Positions 36,163 to 44,460 of a DNA stretch of 64,000 nucleotides are shown here, in pieces (position 1 is the first letter of the stretch; every line of letters starts with the position of its first letter). Source of the stretch: Thermomonospora echinospora (GTDB taxonomy: Bacteria; Actinomycetota; Actinomycetes; Streptosporangiales; Streptosporangiaceae). The DNA lies in the NCBI RefSeq assembly GCF_900108175.1, contig NZ_FNVO01000002.1, forward strand, positions 187,051 through 251,050. The letters are read 5' to 3'. Below the pieces are notes generated by a model. That model was given only the letters and a program-made list of their open reading frames with translations, made no database searches and was not told where the DNA came from. A program made the translations under genes and the position numbers.

Positions 36163-36375
36163 CTACTCGATGACGGCGATCAGGTCGCCCTCCTGGACGA
36201 CGTCCCCCTCGGCCACCTTGAGCCGGGAGATCACCCCGTCGTCCTCGGCCAGCACCGGGATCTCCATCTTCATGGACTCCAGGATCACCAGCGTGTCACC
36301 GTCCTGCACCTGGTCGCCCTCGCCGACGACCACCTTCCACACGTTAGCGACCATCTCGGCACGAACCTCGGGCAC
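36163..36375 (-). CDS. Single-domain biotin carrier protein (TB7.3-like)
   Basis: 70 residues from GTG 36375 with AAGGAG six bases upstream. The whole protein is one biotinyl domain. The biotinylated lysine is K36 in 'ESMKMEIP', and the fold ends 'EGDVVQEGDLIAVIE'. It corresponds to the 71-residue biotinylated protein TB7.3 (Rv3221c), which also lies between pdtaS and the sigH/sigR operon. It probably carries carboxybiotin from the adjacent biotin carboxylase to an unidentified carboxyltransferase. Confidence 0.92.
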   Translation of the reverse strand: MPEVRAEMVANVWKVVVGEGDQVQDGDTLVILESMKMEIPVLAEDDGVISRLKVAEGDVVQEGDLIAVIE

Positions 36376-36428
36376 CCCGGGCTCCTTTCCCCTTGCGATT
36401 GTCGGCGGGCGGCGTCCAGACGGGCCGG

Positions 36429-37763
36429 CTAGCGGCGCATCCGGTCCACCAGCCCGGTGTCGTACGTGCCGGCGACGAAGTCGGGGTCGCCGAGCAGTTC
36501 GGTGAAGAACGGCAGGTTGGTCTGCAGGCCCTCGATCTGGAAGGCCCCGACCGCCTGCTCGGCCCGCCGCAGCGCCGCCGCCCGGTCGGCGCCGTGCACG
36601 CACAGCTTGGCCAGCAGCGGGTCGTAGAACGGGGTGACGGCGTTGCCCTCGGCGTATCCGGCGTCGATGCGGATGCCCTCGCCGACCGGCTCCTCCCAGA
36701 TCTTGATGTCCCCCGGGCGGGGCAGGAAGCGCACTGGGTCCTCGGCGTACACCCGGAACTCGACGGCGTGCCCGTGCGGCTCGACGGAGGTGAAGGTGAC
36801 CTGCTCGCCGGCCGCGATCAACAACTGCTGCTCCACCAGGTCGATGCCGGTGACCAGCTCGGTGATCGGGTGCTCGACCTGCAGCCGGGTGTTCATCTCC
36901 AGGAACACGAAGTCCTGCGCGGCCGGGTCCACCAGGAACTCCACCGTCCCCGCGCCCCGGTAGCCGACCGTCTCCCCGGCCCGCACTCCGGCGTCCAGCA
37001 TCCGGGCCCGCAACTGCGGGGACACCCCTGGGGACGGGGTCTCCTCGACGATCTTCTGGTGCCGCCGCTGCACCGAGCAGTCCCGCTCCCCCAGCGCGAC
37101 CACGGTGCCGTCGGCCAGCCCGAGAATCTGCACCTCCACGTGCCGGGCGCCCTCAACGTAGCGCTCCAGCAGGATGTCGGAGTTGCTGAAGAACCGCGCG
37201 GCGCGGTTGCGCGCCGTCTCGTACGCCAGCAGCAGTTCGGCCTCGTCGCGGGCGGCGCCCATGCCGATGCCGCCGCCCCCGCCGGCGGCCTTGACCATCA
37301 CCGGATAGCCGATCCGCTCGGCCTCGGCCACGGCGGTGGCGGCGTCGGGCACCGGCTCCCACACCCCCGGGGAGACCGGCACGCCCGCCTCCATCATCAG
37401 GTTGCGGGCGTTGATCTTGTCGCCCATCCGGGCGATGGCCAGCGGCGGCGGCCCCACCCACACCAGCCCCCGGTCGATGACCCGCTCGGCGAACCCGGCG
37501 TCCTCGGAGAGGAAGCCGTAGCCGGGGTGGATCGCCTGCGCGTTGGTGCGCCGGGCGGCCTCCAGCACCCGGTCGGCGTCCAGATAGCTCCTGGCGGGCT
37601 GCGGGGGGCCGATCAGGATCGCCTCGTCGGCCTCGGCCACGAAGGGCAGGCCGGCGTCGGCCTCGGAGTACACGGCGATGGCCTTGAGCCCCATCGCGCG
37701 CACCGTGTGGATGACCCGGCTGGCGATCTCGCCGCGGTTGGCCACCAGTACCGACTCGAACAC
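36429..37763 (-). CDS. Acetyl/propionyl-CoA carboxylase-type biotin carboxylase subunit (AccC-like)
   Basis: 444 residues from GTG 37763 with GAGGGGG upstream, the length of stand-alone biotin carboxylase. Motifs: 'VLVANRGEIASRVI' at the start, 'IHPGYGFLSEDAGFAE', the ATP-grasp glycine loop 'VMVKAAGGGGGIGMG', 'GERDCSVQRRHQKIVEE', and 'FLEMNTRLQVEHPITE'. It carboxylates biotin on a carrier using ATP and bicarbonate. The carrier encoded 53 bp downstream is the likely partner. No carboxyltransferase gene is present, so the final acyl-CoA substrate is open. Confidence 0.93.
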   Translation of the reverse strand: MFESVLVANRGEIASRVIHTVRAMGLKAIAVYSEADAGLPFVAEADEAILIGPPQPARSYLDADRVLEAARRTNAQAIHPGYGFLSEDAGFAERVIDRGLVWVGPPPLAIARMGDKINARNLMMEAGVPVSPGVWEPVPDAATAVAEAERIGYPVMVKAAGGGGGIGMGAARDEAELLLAYETARNRAARFFSNSDILLERYVEGARHVEVQILGLADGTVVALGERDCSVQRRHQKIVEETPSPGVSPQLRARMLDAGVRAGETVGYRGAGTVEFLVDPAAQDFVFLEMNTRLQVEHPITELVTGIDLVEQQLLIAAGEQVTFTSVEPHGHAVEFRVYAEDPVRFLPRPGDIKIWEEPVGEGIRIDAGYAEGNAVTPFYDPLLAKLCVHGADRAAALRRAEQAVGAFQIEGLQTNLPFFTELLGDPDFVAGTYDTGLVDRMRR

Positions 37764-37898
37764 CGCTGCCCCCTCTCGCGTCCCGACATCCCGACTCGGG
37801 TGACGATAGTGCGGGACGGGGGCGGGAAGCGGTCGTGTCGGCGACAAATCTGGACGGCACCGCTTTGGACCTGGTCCCGCTGGACTCCCTGGCGCCGG

Positions 37899-39221
37899 TC
37901 AGCCGTGCCGGCGGCGCCCCACGACCCGGGCGAGGGCCTCCACCACCGTCGGGTCGTACTCGACGGCCGAGTCCAGCCGCAGCCGCTCCAGCACGGCCGC
38001 GCCCCGGTCCCGGTCGGAGGACTCGCCGACCAGGTCGTCATAGGCGTTGGCGGCCTTGATGATCCGGCTGGCCAGCGGCGGCGGGGGCTGCGGCGAGGGG
38101 ACGGCCGCGCCGTTCCCGTCCGGCGTCCCGGCGCCCGCCGGGGTCGCGCGGTACGGGTCCGACTGGCGGCGGACGATGTAGGCGACCCGGTCCAGCACAC
38201 CGGTCTCTTTGATCACCTCGGCGCCCAGCTCGGCGATGCGGCGCTGCTCGTTCGGGGACGCCAGCACGGTGGCGCCGCCGGGGATCGGATCCCCCAGCGA
38301 GAGCTGGCCGATGTCGTGCATCAGCGCCGCGTACTCCAGCTCCAGCAGCTCCTCCTCGGCCATCCCCAGCTCGCGGCCCATCGCCACGGCCAGCCGGGAG
38401 ACCCGGTGCGAGTGCCCGGCCTCCACGTAGCCGCCGACCTCGGTGACCCGCGACAGGGCCCGTACGGTCTGCAGGTAGGTGGCGCGGATGCCGGCGTACC
38501 GCCGGAACGCGAACTGGGTGACCAGGATCGGCGCGGTGAACACCAGCAGCGCCGCCCGGCCCATCACCGAGGTGGATACCACGATCAGCATGGCGGTCGC
38601 CCCGACCGCCGCGCACAGCGCCATCTTGGCGTTCATCTCGTCGCGCAGCGCGATGCCGAACCTGGCCCGGACCGCCTCGGCCCGGATCAGCGCCGCGATG
38701 CACACCTCCAGGAAGCAGGAGGCCACCAACGTCACCGCCATCAGGCACAGCAGCACCTCCCACTCCAGCTTCAGGGAGGCCAGCGGGCGGAACACCAGCG
38801 CCACAACGGCGATGGTCAATAGCCTGCGGGCCATCGCGTCCAGCCGGGGCGAGCGGCCCACCGCCACGTGCGGCAGCGAGCCCACGAACATCCCGGCGGC
38901 GGCGACCGCCACCACCTGCAGCGCCGGATGCCCGGCCCGTTCCGGGCCGACCGTGGTCAGCAGGGCGTAGCCGAGGGCGCCGGCGCTGGCGATCGGCGCC
39001 ACCTCCCGGTTGCCGGACATCACCATGCGGAACAGCTCGCCGATCGCCACCAGTACCCCGAAGATCACCGCTACCTGCGGCTGCACCAGCCCGCCGGCGG
39101 TGACCGTGGCGACGGCGACCACCACCAGCGTCCCGGCGACGGCGACCACCGCGAGCGGGCCGGAGTCGAAGCGCTGCCAGCCGTGCCGCCTGCTCGGCCC
39201 GGCCTGTGCGGACGTGCTCAT
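37899..39221 (-). CDS. Membrane-anchored degenerate HD-GYP family protein
   Basis: 440 residues from ATG 39221, overlapping the stop of the upstream HD-GYP gene as ATGA. About eight membrane spans (25-260) precede a cytoplasmic HD domain. 'GHSHRVSRLAVAMG' and 'ALMHDIGQLSLGDP' keep the HD pair. Where an active HD-GYP enzyme has HHExxDGxGYP, this protein has 'RVAYIVRRQSDPYRATPAGA', so the GYP motif and its metal-binding histidines are missing. It probably lacks cyclic-di-GMP phosphodiesterase activity and may act with its canonical neighbour as sensor or regulatory subunit. Confidence 0.85.
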   Translation of the reverse strand: MSTSAQAGPSRRHGWQRFDSGPLAVVAVAGTLVVVAVATVTAGGLVQPQVAVIFGVLVAIGELFRMVMSGNREVAPIASAGALGYALLTTVGPERAGHPALQVVAVAAAGMFVGSLPHVAVGRSPRLDAMARRLLTIAVVALVFRPLASLKLEWEVLLCLMAVTLVASCFLEVCIAALIRAEAVRARFGIALRDEMNAKMALCAAVGATAMLIVVSTSVMGRAALLVFTAPILVTQFAFRRYAGIRATYLQTVRALSRVTEVGGYVEAGHSHRVSRLAVAMGRELGMAEEELLELEYAALMHDIGQLSLGDPIPGGATVLASPNEQRRIAELGAEVIKETGVLDRVAYIVRRQSDPYRATPAGAGTPDGNGAAVPSPQPPPPLASRIIKAANAYDDLVGESSDRDRGAAVLERLRLDSAVEYDPTVVEALARVVGRRRHG

Positions 39222-40552
39222 GCCTTGGCGATCCGGATCGGCACGCTGGGGTCGTCGTGGTCCTGCTGGGTGGTCTCCACGACGTCGTCGTCGGGCAGCA
39301 CCACCGGCTGCGGCGGCTCCCACCCCTCACGCTCCAGCGCCCGCAGGAACGCCTCCACCATCACCGGGTCGAAGTGGTCGCCGGCGCCCCGGCGCAGCTC
39401 CTCGATCGCCTCCTCCTTGGTGCGGGCCGCCCGGTAGGAACGGGTGGAGGTCATCGAGTCGAACGCGTCGGCCACCGAGATCACCCGGGCGAACTCGGGG
39501 ATCTCGTCCCCGGCCAGCCCCATCGGATAGCCCCGGCCGTTCATCCGCTCGTGGTGGTGCATGATCCCGGCCAGCGCCTCGTCCAGGAAGCCGATCTCCC
39601 GGACGATCTCCAGCCCGCGCATCGGGTGCAGCTGGATGGCGGCGAACTCCTCCTCGGTCAGCGGCCCGGTCTTCTGCAGCACCTTGGTGGGCACGCCCAG
39701 CTTGCCGACGTCGTGCAGCATCCCCGCGTACCGGATCGCCGCCACCCGGTCGGCGCGCATGCCGATCTCCTGGGCGATCATCACCGAGCCCCGGGAGACC
39801 CGCTCGCTGTGCCCGCGGGTGTAATAGTCCTTGGTCTCCACCGCCTGGCACAGCGCGGCCAGCGTGGCGGTGTGCGCCTGCTGCTGGGCGTGCGTCTGGG
39901 CCAGCGCCCAGCGGGCGATGAACAGCGGCAGCAGCACCAGCACCGCCGCGAACGGCCCGACCGCGTCCCACAGCCCGGCGATCAGCAGCCCGAACATGCC
40001 GTAGCCGAGGCAGCCGAAGACCAGCTCGCCGCTCTCACGCAGCAGTTCCTGCCAGGCCGCCTGTCGGCTGATCAGCAGGATCCCGGCCATCAGCAGCAGG
40101 TTGACGGTGACGAAGGCGACCAGCGCGCCCAGGAACGGGCCGATGACGTGCTCGACCCACTCGGCCTGGCCGGGCCGGTAGCGGTCCCCGCCGAGGGCAC
40201 CGAACACCATCCCGGCCGCGTAGCCGCTCAGCGCGAACTGCGCCCCGTTGAACAGCCGTTTGACCGGGGCGAAGATCCGCTGCCCGGTGACGATGGCGGT
40301 GACGCCGACCAGCGCGGCGCCGTCCGGGCCGAGCAGCACCACCGACGCCAGGCTGGCGGCGTAGCTGAGCGAGACGCGGGCGCGCTCGACGTTGAGCTTG
40401 GCGGGCGCGGAGTCGCAGATCAGGAACAGCGCGGCCAGCACGGCCAGCGTCTGCGGATCCAGGTCGGCCAGCGGCGTGGTCGCGATGGCCACAGCCGCCA
40501 GCGCGACGACTCCGCTGACATACGCCCAGGCCGCGGGAGGTAGTCCCCGCAT
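39218..40552 (-). CDS. Membrane-anchored HD-GYP domain phosphodiesterase
   Basis: 444 residues. The N-terminal half has seven to eight membrane spans. The C-terminal half is a canonical HD-GYP domain: 'YYTRGHSERVSRGSVMIAQE', 'MLHDVGKLGVP', 'IMHHHERMNGRGYPMGLAGD' and 'VISVADAFDSMTS'. Such enzymes hydrolyse cyclic di-GMP or related dinucleotides at a di- or tri-iron site. The usual HHExxDGxGYP reads HHERMNGRGYP, an Asn for the Asp. It is translationally coupled to the degenerate paralogue downstream. Confidence 0.9.
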   Translation of the reverse strand: MRGLPPAAWAYVSGVVALAAVAIATTPLADLDPQTLAVLAALFLICDSAPAKLNVERARVSLSYAASLASVVLLGPDGAALVGVTAIVTGQRIFAPVKRLFNGAQFALSGYAAGMVFGALGGDRYRPGQAEWVEHVIGPFLGALVAFVTVNLLLMAGILLISRQAAWQELLRESGELVFGCLGYGMFGLLIAGLWDAVGPFAAVLVLLPLFIARWALAQTHAQQQAHTATLAALCQAVETKDYYTRGHSERVSRGSVMIAQEIGMRADRVAAIRYAGMLHDVGKLGVPTKVLQKTGPLTEEEFAAIQLHPMRGLEIVREIGFLDEALAGIMHHHERMNGRGYPMGLAGDEIPEFARVISVADAFDSMTSTRSYRAARTKEEAIEELRRGAGDHFDPVMVEAFLRALEREGWEPPQPVVLPDDDVVETTQQDHDDPSVPIRIAKA

Positions 40553-40612
40553 TGCCGCCCCCTCGGGAGTCGACGGTGGGCGGGGGCGCCGCCGGATCGG
40601 CCGGTCATCGCG

Positions 40613-40658
40613 CCGGGCACCCGTGCCCGGTCACGACCGGCACCCGGTGATCCGGGTG
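40613..40658. terminator. Two consecutive hairpins after the epimerase gene
   Basis: CCGGGCAC-CC-GTGCCCGG (40613-40630) and CACCCGG-TGAT-CCGGGTG (40641-40658) lie in the 273-bp gap between the epimerase stop and the HD-GYP start on the minus strand. Confidence 0.5.
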
Positions 40659-40825
40659 GTCCCGCGGATTGACAGGCTCCCCGCCGCCAACGGCCCCAAG
40701 CCTAACCCCCGTGACCTGGGCCCCACAGGCATGCGAAGAATCGAAAGCAAAGCGTGAACAAAACGTCACCTTAGGCGACTGATGTCGCCGCTCTCCCGCG
40801 CGAACGGAACCCGCCGATCAGCCGA

Positions 40826-41737
40826 TCACCGGTCGCGCGCCCACTTGACGGTGGCGGCCAGGCCCTCGCGCAGGCCGGTGCGGGGCCGCCAGCCGAGGGC
40901 CTCCCGGGTGGGGCCGGGGTCGACGGCCATGGCCCGCAGGTCGCCCAGCCGGGGCGGGGCCGTGTCCGGCTTGTCCACGGCGCCGGCCGCCTCGGCGACC
41001 AGCGTGTGCAGCTCCCGGTCGGTGGTCTGCACGCCCGTCCCGACGTTCAGCCGGCGGCCGCCCGCCCGCTCCCCGCCCGCCAGCGCGAACGCCTCCACGA
41101 CGTCGAGGACGTAGACGTAGTCGCGGGTGTTGCCGCCGTCGCCGTAGACCTGGGTGGGCGTGCCGTTCAGCAGGCCGTCGGTGAAGATTGAGACCACCCC
41201 GGCCTCGCCCTCCGGTGCCTGCCGCGGCCCGTAGACGTTGGCGAGGGTCAGCGTGGTGAAGTCCAGTCCGTGCAGGGCCCGGTAGGTCTGGGCGTAGATC
41301 TCTCCGGCCACCTTGGAGGCGGCGTACGGGGAGGCGGGACGCAGCTCGGCGTCGGGGGGCACGGGCAGTTCGTCCGGCACCCCGTACACCGCGCAGCTGG
41401 AGGCGAACAGGACCTTGCGGGAGCCGGCGGCCCGGGCGGCCTCCAGCACGTTGACGGTGCCGAACACGTTGACGCGCGCGTCGTGGCGCGGGTCCTCGAC
41501 ACTGGAGCGCACGCTGACCTGCGCGGCCAGATGGCAGACCAGCTCCGGCCGCCGCCGGGCGGTCAGCTCGGCCAGCGCCGGATCGCACACGTCCATCCGG
41601 TGGAACTCGATGTCCTCGCGCAGGTTGCGCCCGGAGGACAGGTCGTCGACCCCGATCACCTCGTGGCCGTCGGCCAGCAGCCGGTCGACCAGATGGGATC
41701 CTATGAAGCCGGCCGCGCCGGTGACGAGAACGAGCAC
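40826..41737 (-). CDS. NAD-dependent nucleotide-sugar epimerase/dehydratase (GalE-like)
   Basis: 303 residues from GTG 41737. The frame is open for ten more codons to another GTG. The cofactor loop is 'LVTGAAGFIGSHLVD'. The catalytic serine is in 'LFASSCAVYGVPDELP' and the Tyr-Lys pair in 'SPYAASKVAGEIYAQT'. 'NVYGPRQAPEGEAGVVSIF' is the usual substrate loop. It probably interconverts UDP-glucose and UDP-galactose or a related nucleotide sugar for cell-surface polymers. A monocistronic minus-strand gene. Confidence 0.88.
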   Translation of the reverse strand: MLVLVTGAAGFIGSHLVDRLLADGHEVIGVDDLSSGRNLREDIEFHRMDVCDPALAELTARRRPELVCHLAAQVSVRSSVEDPRHDARVNVFGTVNVLEAARAAGSRKVLFASSCAVYGVPDELPVPPDAELRPASPYAASKVAGEIYAQTYRALHGLDFTTLTLANVYGPRQAPEGEAGVVSIFTDGLLNGTPTQVYGDGGNTRDYVYVLDVVEAFALAGGERAGGRRLNVGTGVQTTDRELHTLVAEAAGAVDKPDTAPPRLGDLRAMAVDPGPTREALGWRPRTGLREGLAATVKWARDR

Positions 41738-41842
41738 CCGAGCACGATATCCCTCAGGCCAGGTCACCGGCTCGGGTGAGAGAGACCGGGCGGGTCCGGG
41801 CGGGTCTGGGAGGCACCCGGCGAACGGGGCCGGCCGGGGGCG

Positions 41843-42148
41843 TCAGGCGGGCTCGGTGTCGAGGGCCTCGGCGGACGCCTGCGGGCCGCCGGCCTCGGCG
41901 CACAGCCGCTCGATGCGGCCCATCACCTTGCTGCGCAGTTCCTCGGGCGCCGGCTCGCACCCGCACGACTTGCCCACCAGCCTCTTGACCGCCTCCTCCA
42001 GGCCGTACTCGCGCAGGCAGGGGCCGCACTCGTCGAGGTGCTCGCGCACCTTGTCGCAGTTGCTGTCGTCCAGTTCCCCGTCGAGGTACGAATAGACGCG
42101 GGCCAGCACCTCGGTGCACGGAGTCTCGTGGGGTTTTCCGCAGCTCAT
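41843..42148 (-). CDS. rsrA: Redox-sensing anti-sigma factor RsrA (ZAS family)
   Basis: 101 residues. C11, H37, C41 and C44 occur at the same numbers as the zinc ligands and redox cysteines of Streptomyces coelicolor RsrA, with 'EHLDECGPC' as the HxxxCxxC core. C3 and the 'SCGCEP' pair near 61-63 are extra cysteines also common in the family. It binds SigR while reduced and zinc-loaded, and releases it on disulfide formation. It lies 67 bp downstream of sigR in the same operon. Confidence 0.96.
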   Translation of the reverse strand: MSCGKPHETPCTEVLARVYSYLDGELDDSNCDKVREHLDECGPCLREYGLEEAVKRLVGKSCGCEPAPEELRSKVMGRIERLCAEAGGPQASAEALDTEPA

Positions 42149-42215
42149 CGCTCACTCACCTCGTCATGCCGAAGGCCCGTCGTGCCGTGCGCGCCGCCGC
42201 GCGCCCGTCCGCCGC

Positions 42216-42926
42216 TCACGACCCGTCCCCGGTACGGGTAAGGCCGCGCTCGCGGGCGTAGTCCTCCAACATGGATCGGAGCTGTCGCCGTCCGCGGTGC
42301 AGCCGTGACATCACGGTACCGATCGGGGTGCCCATGATCTCGGCGATCTCCTTGTAGGGGAAGCCCTCGACGTCGGCGAGGTACACCGCGATGCGGAACT
42401 CCTCCGGCAGCTCCTGCAGCGCGGTCTTGACGTCGGAGTCCGGCAGGTGCTCCAGCGCCTCGGCCTCGGCCGACTTCAGCCCGCTGGAGGTGTGCGACTC
42501 GGCCCTGGCCAGCTGCCAGTCCTCGATCTCCTCGGTCGCCGACTGCTGCGGCTGCCGCTGCTTCTTGCGGTAGCTGTTGATGAAGGTGTTCGTCAGGATC
42601 CGGTACAGCCACGCCTTGAGGTTCGTGCCTTCCTTGAACTGGTGGAAGGACGCGAAGGCCCTGGCGAAGGTCTCCTGTACGAGATCCTCCGCGTCGGCCG
42701 GGTTGCGCGTCATGCGCAGCGCGGCCGAGTAGAGCTGGTCCAAGAACGGGAGCACGTCGCGCTGGAAACGCTCCTGACGCTGCTCCACACTCTCCGTGGT
42801 GCCCGGGACCTGACCCACCCCCTCGGTGCCGGCGACGCCCTCGCCGCCGTACGCCTCAGAAGATATAGGGCCGCGCTGGCGTGGTACGACAGCGACCCCC
42901 GCGGGTTCGGCAACGGCACTGGGCAT
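42216..42926 (-). CDS. sigR: ECF sigma factor SigR (SigH/SigR type)
   Basis: 236 residues from ATG 42926, with AGAGGTGG upstream. The open frame continues upstream but runs over the promoter, so the earlier starts are rejected. Region 2 reads '[30 protein letters not shown]', region 4 '[30 protein letters not shown]'. About 60 residues precede region 2, a long leader like the unstable SigR' isoform of Streptomyces. Internal GTG codons could give a shorter form. SigR directs the thiol-stress response (thioredoxin, mycothiol). It is autoregulated from the promoter at 43014-43040. Confidence 0.95.
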   Translation of the reverse strand: MPSAVAEPAGVAVVPRQRGPISSEAYGGEGVAGTEGVGQVPGTTESVEQRQERFQRDVLPFLDQLYSAALRMTRNPADAEDLVQETFARAFASFHQFKEGTNLKAWLYRILTNTFINSYRKKQRQPQQSATEEIEDWQLARAESHTSSGLKSAEAEALEHLPDSDVKTALQELPEEFRIAVYLADVEGFPYKEIAEIMGTPIGTVMSRLHRGRRQLRSMLEDYARERGLTRTGDGS

Positions 42927-43013
42927 CGACGCCACCTCTTGAGTCCAATCTCCCGTCCTCGACCGGGGGAGATCCCCCCGCCACACGGCGTTGCAGACGG
43001 TTGCAAGCGTGTG

Positions 43014-43040
43014 CAACACGCCGGGGGGCCGTACCATTCC
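43014..43040 (-). promoter_or_regulatory. SigR-dependent promoter of sigR
   Basis: Read on the minus strand: GGAAT (43040-43036), 18 bases, GTTG (43017-43014), an exact match to GGAAT-N18-GTT. It lies about 90 bp before the sigR ATG. The -10 is also inside the right arm of an inverted repeat (42986-42995 with 43012-43023), which could hold another regulator. Confidence 0.85.
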
Positions 43041-43115
43041 CTGACCGGGCGACACGGACGAGCGCGAGGACGGCGGGTAGGCCCCCGCGATTCATCGCGA
43101 TCTGCACGGAGGGTG

Positions 43116-44018
43116 ATGCCGGGCATCGAGGGGGAACAAGTCACCTATATGGCGAGAACAGGAGCAACCTTGCTGCCGCTGCCGGCCACGCCCCCCGAGC
43201 GCTCGATCAGCAGCCTGCGCGACGATCCGGGCGATGGCGACGACCTCGGGCTCTACTGGACCTTCTACTGGGCCGTGGCCGCCGCCCAGCTACAGCGCTG
43301 GCTGCCCGAACAGCCGTCGCGGGTACTGGACATCTCCGGCGGGCGCACCCTCACGGCCGCGCGGGCCGCGGCGGCGGGCCACACGGTGGTCGAGGTGCTC
43401 GCCGCACCGCCGGCCGCCGAGGCCCCGCACCCAGACCCCCGGGCGCCGTCCGGCCCGCCGGACGGGCGGGAGGCGGCGCGATCCGCCCGCGGCCGCGCCC
43501 AAGGCACGGCGGGCCGCAGGCACCGGGTGGTCGCCGATGTGGCGTCGCTGGGCTTCCTGGCCGACGGGTCGGTGGACGCGGTGATCGCCGAGGATCGGGT
43601 GCTGTCGCGTCATCTGGTGACCGAGACGATCATCGGGGAGCTCGCCCGGGTGCTGCGCCCCGGGGGCCGGATGCTGCTCAGCGTGGACTCGCTGATGCTC
43701 GGCATGGCCATCCTGGCCGAGCAGAACTTCTGGGCGCACCTGTCGGACGTGCCGCGCGCCGAGGTGCTGCTGGTGCCCTGGCCGGACGGCACGATCACCC
43801 GCTGCTTCTGGTCGGACCAGCTGCGCGAGCTGCTGACCGAGGCGGGCTTCGAGGTGGAGTGGATCCGGCCGCGCACCGTGCTGTCGCCGTCCACCGTCGA
43901 GCACGTCCTGACCGCGGACGCGCACGCGCTGGGCCGGCTGGTGCGCACCGAGCTGACCGCCCTGGTCACCGACGAGTCCGTGGGCATCCATCTGCTGGCC
44001 AGCGCGACCCGCCGCTGA
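43116..44018 (+). CDS. Class I SAM-dependent methyltransferase domain protein
   Basis: 300 residues from ATG 43116, with ATG 43149 as the alternative; neither has an ideal ribosome site. The SAM-binding motif I is weak: 'RVLDISGGRTLTAARAAAAG'. Post-I and motif II are clear: 'VADVASLGFLADGSVDAVIA' and 'ELARVLRPGGRMLLSVDSL'. A disordered Pro/Arg-rich insert (about 95-130) splits the fold. The substrate is unknown. It is divergent from sigR and shares its upstream region, so thiol-stress control is possible. Confidence 0.8.
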   Translation: MPGIEGEQVTYMARTGATLLPLPATPPERSISSLRDDPGDGDDLGLYWTFYWAVAAAQLQRWLPEQPSRVLDISGGRTLTAARAAAAGHTVVEVLAAPPAAEAPHPDPRAPSGPPDGREAARSARGRAQGTAGRRHRVVADVASLGFLADGSVDAVIAEDRVLSRHLVTETIIGELARVLRPGGRMLLSVDSLMLGMAILAEQNFWAHLSDVPRAEVLLVPWPDGTITRCFWSDQLRELLTEAGFEVEWIRPRTVLSPSTVEHVLTADAHALGRLVRTELTALVTDESVGIHLLASATRR

Positions 44019-44029
44019 CCCGCCCCCGC

Positions 44030-44395
44030 TCAGCGGCGGGCGCGGTCGTACCTGGCCTGGCAGGCGACGCAGCGGGCGGCCTCAGGGCGGGCCTCCAGCC
44101 GGCCCTCGGCGACCGGCTTGCCGCAGGTCACGCAGCGGCCGTAGGTGCCGGCGGCGACCCGCTGCAGGGCCGCCAGCACGGCGTTGCGCTGCCGCCGCAG
44201 GGCCTCCAGGACCGCCTCGACCCGGTCGGCGTCCGACAGGTCGGCGCCCGCGTCGGCCGGGTGCTTGTCGAACCCGGGCTCACCGGGCCCGGGGTTCTCG
44301 CCCTTCAGCAGTGCGATGGAGCGATCCAGATCGACGAGCATCGCTTCGAGGCGGTGGTGCGCGACGGCGGTGTCCACGGTGGTCCGAACTCCCAT
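44030..44395 (-). CDS. TraR/DksA zinc-finger family protein
   Basis: 121 residues. An N-terminal coiled-coil hairpin precedes the zinc finger 'GRCVTCGKPV' with 'RCVACQARYD' (CxxC-x17-CxxC). Such proteins bind the RNA polymerase secondary channel or act as small regulators. The DxxDxA tip of E. coli DksA is replaced by 'DLSDADRVEA', so function may differ. It is convergent with the methyltransferase gene, 11 bp apart. Confidence 0.87.
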   Translation of the reverse strand: MGVRTTVDTAVAHHRLEAMLVDLDRSIALLKGENPGPGEPGFDKHPADAGADLSDADRVEAVLEALRRQRNAVLAALQRVAAGTYGRCVTCGKPVAEGRLEARPEAARCVACQARYDRARR

Positions 44396-44460
44396 CGATC
44401 AGCCCCCCGTAGCCGTGCCCGGCAGCACCCCGCGGCGGCGGCCGCTACGGGCGACGGCCG

